Below are positions 7,603 to 16,702 of a stretch of DNA of 64,000 nucleotides, in pieces. The stretch comes from Calditrichia bacterium. GTDB taxonomy: Bacteria; Calditrichota; Calditrichia; RBG-13-44-9; J075. Location of the stretch: the NCBI GenBank assembly GCA_028284905.1, contig JANQQU010000025.1, forward strand, positions 110,784 to 174,783, written 5' to 3'. The first letter of the stretch is position 1. The number at the start of each line of letters is the position of its first letter. Position numbers and translations under genes: made by a program. The notes beneath the pieces are model-generated. The model did no database searches. It had not been told where the DNA came from and saw only the letters and a list, made by a program, of their open reading frames with translations.

Positions 7603-10065
7603 ATGTTCAAAAATTACCTTAAAATTGCTTTACGAAATTTATCCCGCCACAAAATCTTCTCTGCGATCAACATTCTTGGCCTGGCGATTGGGATTGCCGG
7701 CTGTCTGTTAATTCTCCAGTATGTTCGCTTCGAGCTGAGTTACGACAGTTTTAATAACGCGGAAAATATCTATCGCGTCCGCCTGGATCAGTTTGCCAAT
7801 AATACGCTGGTGTTTAAGAGTTCCGAAAACTATCCCGGGGTAGGGCCAGCCTTAAAGAAAGAACTGCCGGAAGTGCTGGAATATGCCCGACTCTATAACC
7901 TTGGTTCAAAGAACAACGTGGTTATTACCTACAACGACGCACCGGGCGAGCCGATTATGTTCAAGCATCGCCGCTTTCTTTATGCGGATTCATCCTTCCT
8001 GCCAATGTTTGATTATCCGATGGTAATGGGAGATGCAAAAACCGCCCTGAAGGATCCACTCACCATGGTGATTTCCGAATCGTATGCGAAGAAGTATTTC
8101 GGCGATGAAAATCCCATTGGGAAATTTCTTCACCTGAAAGATGATGATTACAACGACGAGCTTTGCAAAGTCACCGGCGTGGTGATAGATCCACCGCCGA
8201 ATACACACCTGAAATTCGACGTGTTGATTTCCTACAAAACGCTTTATACCCGGGGCGACTGGGCACCGGGACGTTATGGCACTACCTGGCAGCGCAAGGA
8301 TATGTATACCTACATCACCGTCAAACCGGGCACCGATCAGACTGCGTTGGAAGCAAAATTCCCGGCGATTGTCGATAAATATAATCCCGGACTGGCCGAG
8401 CAGAATCGCCGGGACGAGCTAAGTTTGCAGCCGCTTAAAGAAATTCATCTCTATTCCCATCTCACCGATGAAGCGGAAATTAATGGCAATGGCGATGCCG
8501 TCTATTTTCTGTTGATTATCGCAGTTTTTATCGTAATTATCGCCTGGGTAAATTATATCAATCTCTCTACCGCACGGGCGATGGAACGGGCGAAAGAAGT
8601 GGGATTGCGCAAAGTGGTTGGTGCTTTCCGCAGTCAACTGATTCGCCAGTTCCTGGCAGAATCCCTGCTGGTCAATTTCTTTGCTGTTTTGCTGGCAGTC
8701 GCGTTGGTGATCCTCTCACTGAATTACTTCAATCAACTGGCCGGCCTTTCCTTTTCCTGGCCATTATGGAGCGAGCCGTGGTTCTGGGGAGCATTAGTTG
8801 GCTTATTTGTCTGTGGCACCTTGCTTGCCGGTGGTTACCCTGCTTTTGTGCTCTCTTCTTTTCAACCGATTACAGTATTGCGCGGAAAATTCAGCCGTAG
8901 CTCGCAGGGGAACTTTCTCCGGAAGATTCTCGTGGTGCTGCAATTCGCCGCTTCTGCTGCGTTATTGGTTGGTACGTTTGTCGTGCACGATCAATTGTCA
9001 TTTATGAATTCCCAGGACCTGGGATTCAGTATGGAACAAATGATGGTTGTGGAAAGGCCGGGCATCGCCAGCCGGGACCGCGAGCAGCGTGGGAAGGATG
9101 TGGAAGCTTTTAAGAATATGTTAAAAGAAAATCACAATATTAGCGAAGTAACCGCGGCAAATACATTACCGGGAAAAAAGATGCGTTTCAAAACAGGCGT
9201 GCGGAAATTTACCGCAACCCCGGAAGAAGAAGTGCAATTTACATTCTCCGGCATCGATTATGATTTCATTGATACTTTTGATATGGAAGTTATCGCCGGC
9301 AGAAAATTTGATAAAAGTTATCCCAGCGATGAGGACACTGCTGCGGTTATCACTGCCAGTGCCGCGAAAATGCTCGGCTTTGCCAATCCGGAAGATGCGA
9401 TCGGGAAAACCCTGGCGATATCCCGTTTCCGCTGGAATCCCATTATCATTGGAGTGTTGAAAGATTATCACCAGGAATCATTGAAACTGGAAACCAATCC
9501 AACCTTGTTTTACATGAGCTTCAGTAGTCCGGAATATTTTTATATGAAAGTGAATACTGCTGGCCTGCAAGGCGCGATTGAGCATGTAAGCGCCTCCTGG
9601 ACTGAGGTTTTTCCGGGAAATCCCTTCCACTTTTTCTTTCTGGATGATTACTTTAACAAGCAATATGAAACCGATCAAAAATTCGGACAGCTTTTTAGTA
9701 TCTTCGCTGGGCTGGCTATATTTATCGCCAGTTTAGGACTCTTTGGTCTGTCGGCATTCACCACTCGTCAGCGCACCAAAGAGATCGGTGTGCGGAAAGT
9801 GCTGGGTGCGAGAATTAGCACAATTATTCTCCTGCTCAGTAAGGATGTATTTAAACTGGTCGTCATTGCTAACCTCATTGCCTGGCCGTTGATGTATTAC
9901 ATTATGAATCGCTGGCTGGAGGATTATGCTTATCGGGTGGATATTAACTGGACTTTATTTCTCATTGCCGGCGCAGCGGTGTTGTTAATGGCTTTAGCAA
10001 CTATCAGCTATGAAACCTTTCGGGCGGCGACCCGGAATCCGGTAGATTCATTAAAGTATGAATAA
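7603..10065 (+). CDS. ABC transporter permease, MacB/FtsX type with duplicated core
   Basis: 820 residues, with GGAGGC upstream of the ATG. The N-terminus 'MFKNYLKIALRNLSRHK' followed by TM1 (about residues 21-41) and a large periplasmic domain is typical of the long MacB_PCD-FtsX permeases of FCB bacteria. A first FtsX block lies at about 295-405, with 'ERAKEVGLRKVVGA'. A second periplasmic domain follows, then a second FtsX block at about 690-815 with the matching 'QRTKEIGVRKVLGA'. The two blocks are an internal duplication giving eight TM segments. Such permeases pair with a LolD/MacB-type ATPase and act in mechanotransmission, efflux or lipoprotein-type transport. No ATPase is encoded nearby, so its partner must lie elsewhere. 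The substrate is unknown. Confidence 0.9.
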   Translation: MFKNYLKIALRNLSRHKIFSAINILGLAIGIAGCLLILQYVRFELSYDSFNNAENIYRVRLDQFANNTLVFKSSENYPGVGPALKKELPEVLEYARLYNLGSKNNVVITYNDAPGEPIMFKHRRFLYADSSFLPMFDYPMVMGDAKTALKDPLTMVISESYAKKYFGDENPIGKFLHLKDDDYNDELCKVTGVVIDPPPNTHLKFDVLISYKTLYTRGDWAPGRYGTTWQRKDMYTYITVKPGTDQTALEAKFPAIVDKYNPGLAEQNRRDELSLQPLKEIHLYSHLTDEAEINGNGDAVYFLLIIAVFIVIIAWVNYINLSTARAMERAKEVGLRKVVGAFRSQLIRQFLAESLLVNFFAVLLAVALVILSLNYFNQLAGLSFSWPLWSEPWFWGALVGLFVCGTLLAGGYPAFVLSSFQPITVLRGKFSRSSQGNFLRKILVVLQFAASAALLVGTFVVHDQLSFMNSQDLGFSMEQMMVVERPGIASRDREQRGKDVEAFKNMLKENHNISEVTAANTLPGKKMRFKTGVRKFTATPEEEVQFTFSGIDYDFIDTFDMEVIAGRKFDKSYPSDEDTAAVITASAAKMLGFANPEDAIGKTLAISRFRWNPIIIGVLKDYHQESLKLETNPTLFYMSFSSPEYFYMKVNTAGLQGAIEHVSASWTEVFPGNPFHFFFLDDYFNKQYETDQKFGQLFSIFAGLAIFIASLGLFGLSAFTTRQRTKEIGVRKVLGARISTIILLLSKDVFKLVVIANLIAWPLMYYIMNRWLEDYAYRVDINWTLFLIAGAAVLLMALATISYETFRAATRNPVDSLKYE

Positions 10066-10088
10066 TATTCCGAACAAATGGTAGCATT

Positions 10089-10658
10089 ATGAAAGGTTCA
10101 ATTCGCTTTATATATTTGATTCTATTGATATTAACAATGTCTTTATCTTTGCCTGCCCAAAACTCTTTTGGGCAGGCAAATGTCAATGCGCCGGAAATGG
10201 AAAAACTTGCTTATCTAACCGGCGATTGGGAAGTGACCAGCTATTTTCGGGGAGAGGACAGTACCTTTTCTCCCAACCCTCATAAAAGTTATTTCAAAGC
10301 ATATTATTTATATGATGGCTATATGCTGCAAACTGAATATTACGGAGACGACCCCAACGGATTTTACAGCACAACGCTTATCCGCTGGGATGATTCCACA
10401 GCCACATATCATTGCCACTTTTTTAATGCAAAGAAAAACCGCACCGTTCTTTTTCTCGGCCGCTTAAGCGGGGAAGTTTTGGAGGTAACCAATCGCGGCG
10501 GTTATGCTGCGAAGGAAGATTATATTTACCGGGAAAGCGATACTCGCTTGTCCGATGATCATTTTCTGAAACATCTCCATCGCTCCGATGATAATGGTAA
10601 AAGTTGGCATCAGCTGAATTATTATTTTGAATTTCGTCGAAAAAAGAGCGCAAGATAA
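10089..10658 (+). CDS. Small exported protein, DUF1579-like lipocalin-type fold (tentative)
   Basis: A 189-residue protein beginning 23 bases after the permease, with a hydrophobic leader and a possible cleavage after 'LSLPAQ' or 'SFGQA'. The mature part 'MEKLAYLTGDWEVTSYF' and the later 'GFYSTTLIRWDD' and 'HCHFFNAKKNRTV' resemble the DUF1579 group (a Gly-Asp-Trp start followed by a small beta barrel), but this is a weak match by eye. The signal-peptide region is coded by a perfect 15-base hairpin (10148-10180). Its stop overlaps the start of the next gene (TAATG), so the two are probably co-translated. The function is unknown. Confidence 0.65.
   Translation: MKGSIRFIYLILLILTMSLSLPAQNSFGQANVNAPEMEKLAYLTGDWEVTSYFRGEDSTFSPNPHKSYFKAYYLYDGYMLQTEYYGDDPNGFYSTTLIRWDDSTATYHCHFFNAKKNRTVLFLGRLSGEVLEVTNRGGYAAKEDYIYRESDTRLSDDHFLKHLHRSDDNGKSWHQLNYYFEFRRKKSAR
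10148..10180. repeat. Perfect hairpin inside a signal-peptide coding region
   Basis: TTTGCCTGCCCAAAA (10148-10162), loop CTC, TTTTGGGCAGGCAAA (10166-10180). The stem is 15 bases with no mismatch and lies about 60 bases after the start codon. In mRNA it would be a very stable structure close to the ribosome binding site. Confidence 0.9.
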
Positions 10659-11128
10659 TGCCGGAAATTCAACCGCTGGATCATACCGTTTCTGCTACAG
10701 CCAAAGCAATTTGGACGGTTTGCCAAAGATCTTATCAATTGGAAGCAGAGATTCTGGAGGTAGAAACTTTTCCTCCGCTGCAGCGCGGAGTGGATGATAT
10801 ATGCACAGCTCAAACGCGTTTTTGGGGGATGATGGATCATGCGGTGTTACTGGGAATTATAGAATTGGAAGACCATTCACAAGATCATTACCATATTAAC
10901 AGCTTATGTGTCGATCCGGACTTTCATCGAAGAGGAATTGGCCGGAAGTTGGTAAATCATATCGTCCAGATATTGCCAGATTGCCTGCTAACCGTTTCGA
11001 CAGGCCGGAAGAACGTTCCGGCCTGCCGTCTGTATCAGAAAACAGGTTTTCAATGGCAGCAGTTTTGGCAAACGAAAAGTATGATTGATATGGTTACTTT
11101 CGGACAACATATCTTTAAAGAAAACTAA
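10658..11128 (+). CDS. GNAT-family N-acetyltransferase
   Basis: 156 residues. The acetyl-CoA binding motif A is 'INSLCVDPDFHRRGIGRKLV' (Arg/Gln-x-x-Gly-x-Gly variant RRGIGR), followed by 'ACRLYQKTGF' (motif B). Its start overlaps the preceding stop by one base (TAATG), implying translational coupling with the small exported protein. GNAT proteins move an acetyl group from acetyl-CoA to an amine; the acceptor here is unknown. The codons between the two motifs contain a perfect GC-rich hairpin (11001-11025). Confidence 0.85.
   Translation: MPEIQPLDHTVSATAKAIWTVCQRSYQLEAEILEVETFPPLQRGVDDICTAQTRFWGMMDHAVLLGIIELEDHSQDHYHINSLCVDPDFHRRGIGRKLVNHIVQILPDCLLTVSTGRKNVPACRLYQKTGFQWQQFWQTKSMIDMVTFGQHIFKEN
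11001..11025. repeat. Perfect hairpin within the GNAT coding sequence
   Basis: CAGGCCGGAA (11001-11010), GAACG, TTCCGGCCTG (11016-11025). It encodes the segment just before 'ACRLYQKTGF'. It may be REP-derived or a chance result of codon use. Confidence 0.75.
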
Positions 11129-11148
11129 CCTTTACCTTAACCTGCCTA

Positions 11149-14100
11149 CTAATTTTTGAAGATCACTTTTTCCGCAAAATTTCCAATAATCGGCAATTTA
11201 AAACGTTTGCCGCCTCGTAATGCCATTACGATCAACAGCAGCCAGAGGAAGATGCCGACCCCTGCCACTATCCAGAAAATATTGGAATCTTCATTGCCGG
11301 TATAAGCAAACAGGAAGAGTATAATCTGTATCGGCAGGAATGTCAGGAAAGATTGCAAGCCGTGGAACCGAATACATTTCGTTTTCCCGAAAAGCCAACC
11401 GATCAAACCGCTGAGGGCTGCCAATAGATAGCATAATGCGTTCGGAATCGGTTGCTCTTTACACTCTTGCTTCGGAGGCGGGGTAACGGATACGTAATGC
11501 GCACGGGTTTTCGTATCTTCAAGATTACCGTCGCTAACTTTAAGCGATACTTGATATTGCCCGGCTGCCTGGTAGGTATGGCTGGGGTTTTGCTCATTGC
11601 TGGAATTACCATCACCAAAGTGCCAGTGCCAGCTGTTAATCGGATTGCTGCCGGCAGTAGAGGCGTCGGTAAATTGCACCGTTAATGGCGCTTCGCCAAC
11701 CGTTGGTACGCCGGAAAAATCAGCGACCGGTGGCGTTTCCGCCTCAATCGTGATGTAATTGTTACGGGTTTTGCTGTCACTCATCTGTCCATCGGAAACA
11801 GTGAGCTTGACGGTGTAGGTGCCCGGCGCTTGGTAGGCATGGGACGGGTGTTGCTCCGTGCCGCTGCCGCCATCACCAAAATCCCACTGCCAGCTGCTGA
11901 TTGGACTGCTTCCGGGCGTCGAGCTATCCGTGAACTGCACATTATCGCCCGGCTCGCCGCTTTGTGGATTAGCGCTAAAATCTGCCACCGGCGCTTCCGC
12001 AGTGACGGTAATTGGGGCCGGTGCGGTGGCGGTATCACTGAGGCTGCCATCGGAAACGGTGAGTTTAACGGTGTATTGTCCGGCATTGTTATAAGTATGG
12101 CTGGGATTCTGCTCATCACTGGTTTGCCCATCGCCGAAATCCCAGCTCCAAATGGTAATGGGATTGGTGCCAGCCTGAGACTGATCGGTGAAGCTGACAG
12201 CGAGTGGCGGATTGCCGTTTTCCGGAGAATGGGTAAACTGGGCTGTCGGCCCTACGGCATTAACGGTAATCGGTGTTTGTGCCGTAGCGGTATCGCTAAG
12301 GCTGCCATCGGAAACCGTTAGCTTGACGGTATAATCCCCGGGGGAAGCATATTGATGCGTCGGGTTTTGCTCACTGCTGGTATTGCCATCACCGAACTCC
12401 CATGTCCAGGAAGTAATCGGGCTGGAGCCAGCCTGGGATTGATCGGTAAAGCTGACCGATAACGGCGCCGAACCGCTCATCGGATCTGCACTGAATTGCG
12501 CTGCCGGTCCTTCGGCGATAACCGCGACCTGGTTCGGAGCGGTAGCCGTATCACTGAGTGTGCCATCCGAGACGGTTAGTTTCACGGTATATTTACCAGC
12601 GTCGTTATAGGTATGGGTCGGATGCTGCTCGTCACTGGTTTGTCCATCCCCAAAATCCCAGCTCCAGATAGTAATGGGATTTGTTCCCGCCTGAGATTGA
12701 TCCGTAAAGTTAACTGTCAATGGAGGCGCGCCGCTACCCGGCGTAAAAGCCAGCTGAGCTGTCGGCCCCACAGCATTGACGGTAATCGGTGTTTGTGCCG
12801 TCGCAGTATCGCTTAAGCTGCCATCGGATACTGTTAATTTAACGGTGTATTCGCCCGGTGCAGCATAGGTATGGCTGGGATTTTGATCGCTGCTGCTGTT
12901 ACCATCACCAAAATCCCACGCCCAGGAAGTAATCGGGCTGGAGCCAGCCTGGGATTGATCAGTAAAGCTGACCGCCAGAGGTGCTGAACCAGTCATCGGA
13001 TCTGCACTGAATGCTGCAACCGGGGGACGAATGATGACAACCGGGACACCATCCATCCACAGCTCATTCACATCGTCGTCTGTTTCATTGACCCAGGCGA
13101 CGAGCAGTTCGTCCGGGCAATTTTGTGCCATGGTCGGTGTTTCGCGCATATCGCGATAACCCTGGGCAAGATCCCCGCTCAGGTTACTACTATGATCTAT
13201 CCAGCCACTGCCATCATTGGCAAAATGATAGAAGGTTTCCGGAGGATCCCCACCACGGGTACGTTTTTTAAAAATAGTGTGCAGATGCTGATTGCCGTCA
13301 ATTTGCAAAGTTAGGGAATCCGTATGCTTACCGGCCGGTGAAGCAAATTCACCGACATTGCTCTGCCAATCATTATCCCCGGCAGAAAACACGATGTGTT
13401 TAATCACAAAATCATCGCGATCGTTGAAGCAGAGTAAATGAACATTACCGTCATTATCGACGACCGGGGGCGAGATTGTCCGTGCCTTGGTATCCACATC
13501 AGCATTCACAGTCTTCTCTGCTTCCAATGTGCTGCCATTCCAGCGGCGTGCCGCCATCTCTCTGCCAACCCGATAGGTTAGCAGCAAATCGTCACCGCTA
13601 TTGCCGACCTGGCAAACCCGATGGGGACGATAGGCGTCGGAGAGGTCGCCGGAGGGAATATTGCCCTGATCCTGCCAGTTTGGGGTGCCTGATGGGGTCG
13701 CACTATTACAGGTATAAAAGGCGGCCTGGTAGTCGTTGCCGTCAAATCGTTTCAGAAAAATGCCCCATTTTCCACTCGCAGAGCGGCCAAGGGTGGGATC
13801 GCGATATTCCGGGAGCACCGTTTCATCTACTTTGTGTTCACCTGCCCAGTTTATGGTGCCATCGGCGGCGAAGTCGCCATACTTAAAATAAAGTTCACGC
13901 TGGTCCGGATCGCTACTGGTGCGCTTTACCCAGGCAATACCAACCCGCTGGTTGACGTCATCATAATGAACATCATAATAGTTACCGTACTGCGACAAGG
14001 AATTCTCGGCAGTCGTTGCGCTGCGGTTTTCTTCATCAGCCAGTGCAGGGACACTGTTTGCACAACGATAAAACAGCTGACTATCCCCGGAAATTTGATC

Positions 14101-14202
14101 GGCCCAGAACAAATAATATTTGCCCTGCCGCTTAAAAATTTTCCGTTGAAAGCTAAGACGGACTGATGCATTACTCAGCGTTGAACTGATTATTTTCGGC
14201 AT
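11149..14202 (-). CDS. PKD-array protein with N-terminal propeller-like region and C-terminal DUF4870-like membrane domain
   Basis: The ATG at 14202 is preferred to the one at 14208 because GGAGGG then has normal spacing. The protein is about 1017 residues. Residues 1-390 contain repeated strands ('YLFWADQISGDSQLFYR', 'VHLLCFNDRDDFVIKHI') like a sialidase-type propeller. Residues 392-907 are six PKD domains of 86 residues ('SWAWDFGDGNSSS', 'TYAAPGEYTVKLTVSDG'). The last ~95 residues hold several TM segments and end 'GGKRFKLPIIGNFAEK', which resembles DUF4870 (Tic20-like) proteins. No signal peptide is visible, which is odd for PKD domains; the first TM would have to export or anchor it. It faces the subtilase and lipoprotein genes in the same direction, and I infer a surface adhesion or polymer-binding role. 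Confidence 0.8.
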   Translation of the reverse strand: MPKIISSTLSNASVRLSFQRKIFKRQGKYYLFWADQISGDSQLFYRCANSVPALADEENRSATTAENSLSQYGNYYDVHYDDVNQRVGIAWVKRTSSDPDQRELYFKYGDFAADGTINWAGEHKVDETVLPEYRDPTLGRSASGKWGIFLKRFDGNDYQAAFYTCNSATPSGTPNWQDQGNIPSGDLSDAYRPHRVCQVGNSGDDLLLTYRVGREMAARRWNGSTLEAEKTVNADVDTKARTISPPVVDNDGNVHLLCFNDRDDFVIKHIVFSAGDNDWQSNVGEFASPAGKHTDSLTLQIDGNQHLHTIFKKRTRGGDPPETFYHFANDGSGWIDHSSNLSGDLAQGYRDMRETPTMAQNCPDELLVAWVNETDDDVNELWMDGVPVVIIRPPVAAFSADPMTGSAPLAVSFTDQSQAGSSPITSWAWDFGDGNSSSDQNPSHTYAAPGEYTVKLTVSDGSLSDTATAQTPITVNAVGPTAQLAFTPGSGAPPLTVNFTDQSQAGTNPITIWSWDFGDGQTSDEQHPTHTYNDAGKYTVKLTVSDGTLSDTATAPNQVAVIAEGPAAQFSADPMSGSAPLSVSFTDQSQAGSSPITSWTWEFGDGNTSSEQNPTHQYASPGDYTVKLTVSDGSLSDTATAQTPITVNAVGPTAQFTHSPENGNPPLAVSFTDQSQAGTNPITIWSWDFGDGQTSDEQNPSHTYNNAGQYTVKLTVSDGSLSDTATAPAPITVTAEAPVADFSANPQSGEPGDNVQFTDSSTPGSSPISSWQWDFGDGGSGTEQHPSHAYQAPGTYTVKLTVSDGQMSDSKTRNNYITIEAETPPVADFSGVPTVGEAPLTVQFTDASTAGSNPINSWHWHFGDGNSSNEQNPSHTYQAAGQYQVSLKVSDGNLEDTKTRAHYVSVTPPPKQECKEQPIPNALCYLLAALSGLIGWLFGKTKCIRFHGLQSFLTFLPIQIILFLFAYTGNEDSNIFWIVAGVGIFLWLLLIVMALRGGKRFKLPIIGNFAEKVIFKN
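11993..13024 (-). repeat. 516-bp tandem duplication of a two-PKD unit
   Basis: PKD domains 1 and 3 resemble each other ('SADPMTGSAPLAVSF' versus 'SADPMSGSAPLSVSF'), as do 2 and 4 ('SQAGTNPITIWSWDFGDGQ' in both). The segment AAGTAATCGGGCTGGAGCCA occurs at 12411 and again at 12927, exactly 516 bases apart, or two 86-codon domains. Confidence 0.85.
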
Positions 14203-14491
14203 GATCATTCCCTCCGATCATCGAATTTTGGAGTGAGCAGATTGTTATGATTTTTGTTTTTACAAATTCGGATTATTACTTACGTAGCTAATCCTGAAAC
14301 CGGTAAAGCCGTTAGAAAATCTTTAAACTGCTATAATGCTGTATCGCTTTTTAAATCAGAGAATTGAAATAAGCTTCTTGCTGTTTCGCCCCAACAACAG
14401 TTTGCTTAAGAGATGGTACATGGCATTCCGCCCTGTAAAAAGCGGCCAGTTTCTTCCGAGACTGGCCAGAAAGATATATATTAATAACTGC

Positions 14492-14938
14492 TTATTGAAC
14501 AGTTACGGTCGTATCCAGTGTTTCTGAGCGATGGCACCAAAAGCGGCATGTGTAATCGCCGGGGCCATCGAAAAGCAAAGGCACTTCAGTAATCGTGGAT
14601 CCAATCGTCTGGATGCAGGCCTTCTCTTTATCGCGACGGCCAATTACTGTTACGTAAATTTCTCCGTCCTTTTTGGAAATTTCGTAGCGATGAACTTCCC
14701 AGCAAGGATCGGGTGTTTCCACTTTCAGGGAAAACACATGGCCGCTGTCGGTTTGGGTGATACTATTGATGCGAGCCGTATGTAATGCGCGCTCCAGGTA
14801 ATCATCATTGGATGTTTCCAGATTGCCGGAAGGGATGCTCCCTGCAAAATTTTCCCGGCTGTTTTCCTGGTTTTGGGCGCAGCTGTAAAGCAGTGCGCCC
14901 ATTGCGAATATTACGGTGAAGAGAAATATGCGATTCAT
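14492..14938 (-). CDS. Small lipoprotein of unknown function
   Basis: A 148-residue protein with a type II signal peptide whose lipobox is 'LLYSC' (Cys about residue 20), so it should be lipid-anchored after export. The mature part contains 'RALHTARINSITQTDSG', 'DPCWEVHRYEISKKDGEIY' and a C-terminal 'FDGPGDYTCRFWCHRSE' strand with paired Cys residues, suggesting a small disulphide-stabilised beta domain. It begins 18 bases after the subtilase gene ends and is probably in its operon; an inhibitor or chaperone role for the protease is a guess only. The 282-base gap after it up to the PKD gene shows nothing recognisable. Confidence 0.7.
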   Translation of the reverse strand: MNRIFLFTVIFAMGALLYSCAQNQENSRENFAGSIPSGNLETSNDDYLERALHTARINSITQTDSGHVFSLKVETPDPCWEVHRYEISKKDGEIYVTVIGRRDKEKACIQTIGSTITEVPLLFDGPGDYTCRFWCHRSETLDTTVTVQ

Positions 14939-14956
14939 AATTTTATCCTGTTCAGA

Positions 14957-16702
14957 TTAGAAATTACGGACCATTCGCCGCGCTGTACCCAGCAGCATAA
15001 TAAAAACGGTGAGATTCAGAACCACCGTCAGCAGGCCGTCCCATTTCCCATTTCCGGTAGAAATAGAAAGTGGGGGAGCACCGGCGCATCCGCCGCCACC
15101 AACATCTTCGCTGACTTCGAAAGTGACCACTCTGCTCTGCCCGGTATTGCCGGCATCATCCGTTGCCCGGACAAAATAGGTAACGGTTGTGCCATAATTC
15201 TGGGCCGGGATTTCCCCGCTGTATTCCGGTCCATTTGCCGTCATTACCGTAGAATCCGACACGCCACTGGATAATGAATAATACATGACCGCTTTCTGAA
15301 TCGAGTTATCGTCCACTGCATATGCTTTGATGGCATAAGGCGTGGAATTATTTTCCGTATCCGGCTGCTGCTCCGCGGTTACCAATGGATTCGTTGATAG
15401 CGCCTGAAATGCATTCAGACGGCCGCCGGTAACGGTTTTACCTTCATAAGCAGCTTTCGGATCCGTGCTGCCCATCAGGCGATATTTTAAGGAGATATGA
15501 TCAATCGACGGGTATTGCGCTTTTACCAGAGCGGCAACGCCAGCTGCATAAGGCGTGGCCATGGAAGTGCCGCTAAATTGCTGGTAGCGTCCGCTGGGCG
15601 TGGTGCTGAGGATGTCGGACCCCGGTGCGGCGAAGTCTACCGTTGTGGCGCCATAATTGGAGAAACCGGACAATCGTTCCCCATCATCGGAAGAGGCGAT
15701 TGAAATGACATTGGCGGATTCATAATTGGAAGGATAATGAGAGCCATTATCGGTGTTGCTGCCGTCGTTACCGGCGGCGGCAAAAAAGAGGATGCCGGCC
15801 TGGTTGGCAGCTTCTATCGCATCTGCTAACGCCTGCGAGAAACCGCCACCGCCCCAGCTGTTATTCAAAATCGGAATGCCCATCTGGGTTGCATATTGAA
15901 TAGCTTCAATCGCATTATCCAGCGTGCCGGAGCCGTTGCCTGCGAGGAACTTCAAGCCAACCAGGCTCACCTGCCAGTTAATACCGGAAACACCACGATC
16001 GTTATTGCCGGTAGCGCCAACGATGCCGGCGCAGTGGGTGCCATGAGCATTGTCATCAAACGGATCATTATCTTCAGCGATAAAATCCCAGCCGCGAAAA
16101 TCATCGACATAACCGTTGTTATCATCATCGATGCCATTGTTTTCCTTGCCATCGCCACTTTCACCGGGATTTTTCCAGATATTATCTTTTAAATCCGGAT
16201 GATTGTAGTCGATGCCAGTATCAATAATACCAACTACGATTTCGCGACTGCCGGTTTGGATATCCCAGGCTTCCGGCGCGTCGATATCCGCATCAGAGCG
16301 GCCGCCGGTTTGGCCGGTATTATTGAGGGCCCATTGATCGGAATATTCGTCGTCATTCGGGGTGGTTTCGAGGATATGATAGTAATAGTTTGGTTCACAA
16401 TATTCAAAATTACCGGTATCTTCCAACTGCTGAAGCAAAGACTCCATGTTGGTTTCCGGGGGGAAGGTGCATTTAATAAGGTTTAGGCCAGAATAGGTAT
16501 GAACGGTCTGTAAACCGATAGACTGCAGCTGAGCATCTACAGATTGGGTCGTTATGCCAGATTTTAGTTTTACCAGCATTTCGCCAGGCACAAATTCCGG
16601 GTGACTGGCTGCCTGAACCAGATTTTCACCCTTGTCCTGTGCGGTAAGCGTTGTCATCAATAGTAAGGTAGTAATAAAAATATACGCGATAATGCCTTTC
16701 AT
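14957..16702 (-). CDS. Subtilisin-like serine protease (S8) with C-terminal Cys/TM/Arg anchor
   Basis: The start at 16702 follows CAGGAGGACGT and opens a signal peptide (MKGIIAYIFITTLLLM). An I9-like propeptide carries 'FVPGEMLVKLKSG'. The catalytic domain has Asp in 'VVGIIDTGIDYNHPDL' (about 160), His in 'NAHGTHCAGI' (about 220) and Ser in 'FSGTSMATPYAAG' (about 377). A Ca-binding-like Asp/Asn-rich loop lies between Asp and His ('NGIDDDNNGYVDDF'). A beta domain follows. The C-terminus is 'GGGGCAGAPP', a spacer, a hydrophobic helix and 'ARRMVRNF', i.e. the Gly/Cys-TM-basic layout of CTERM-type sorting tails. The enzyme is probably held at the cell surface. It is first in a leftward cluster with a lipoprotein and a PKD protein. 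Confidence 0.94.
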   Translation of the reverse strand: MKGIIAYIFITTLLLMTTLTAQDKGENLVQAASHPEFVPGEMLVKLKSGITTQSVDAQLQSIGLQTVHTYSGLNLIKCTFPPETNMESLLQQLEDTGNFEYCEPNYYYHILETTPNDDEYSDQWALNNTGQTGGRSDADIDAPEAWDIQTGSREIVVGIIDTGIDYNHPDLKDNIWKNPGESGDGKENNGIDDDNNGYVDDFRGWDFIAEDNDPFDDNAHGTHCAGIVGATGNNDRGVSGINWQVSLVGLKFLAGNGSGTLDNAIEAIQYATQMGIPILNNSWGGGGFSQALADAIEAANQAGILFFAAAGNDGSNTDNGSHYPSNYESANVISIASSDDGERLSGFSNYGATTVDFAAPGSDILSTTPSGRYQQFSGTSMATPYAAGVAALVKAQYPSIDHISLKYRLMGSTDPKAAYEGKTVTGGRLNAFQALSTNPLVTAEQQPDTENNSTPYAIKAYAVDDNSIQKAVMYYSLSSGVSDSTVMTANGPEYSGEIPAQNYGTTVTYFVRATDDAGNTGQSRVVTFEVSEDVGGGGCAGAPPLSISTGNGKWDGLLTVVLNLTVFIMLLGTARRMVRNF

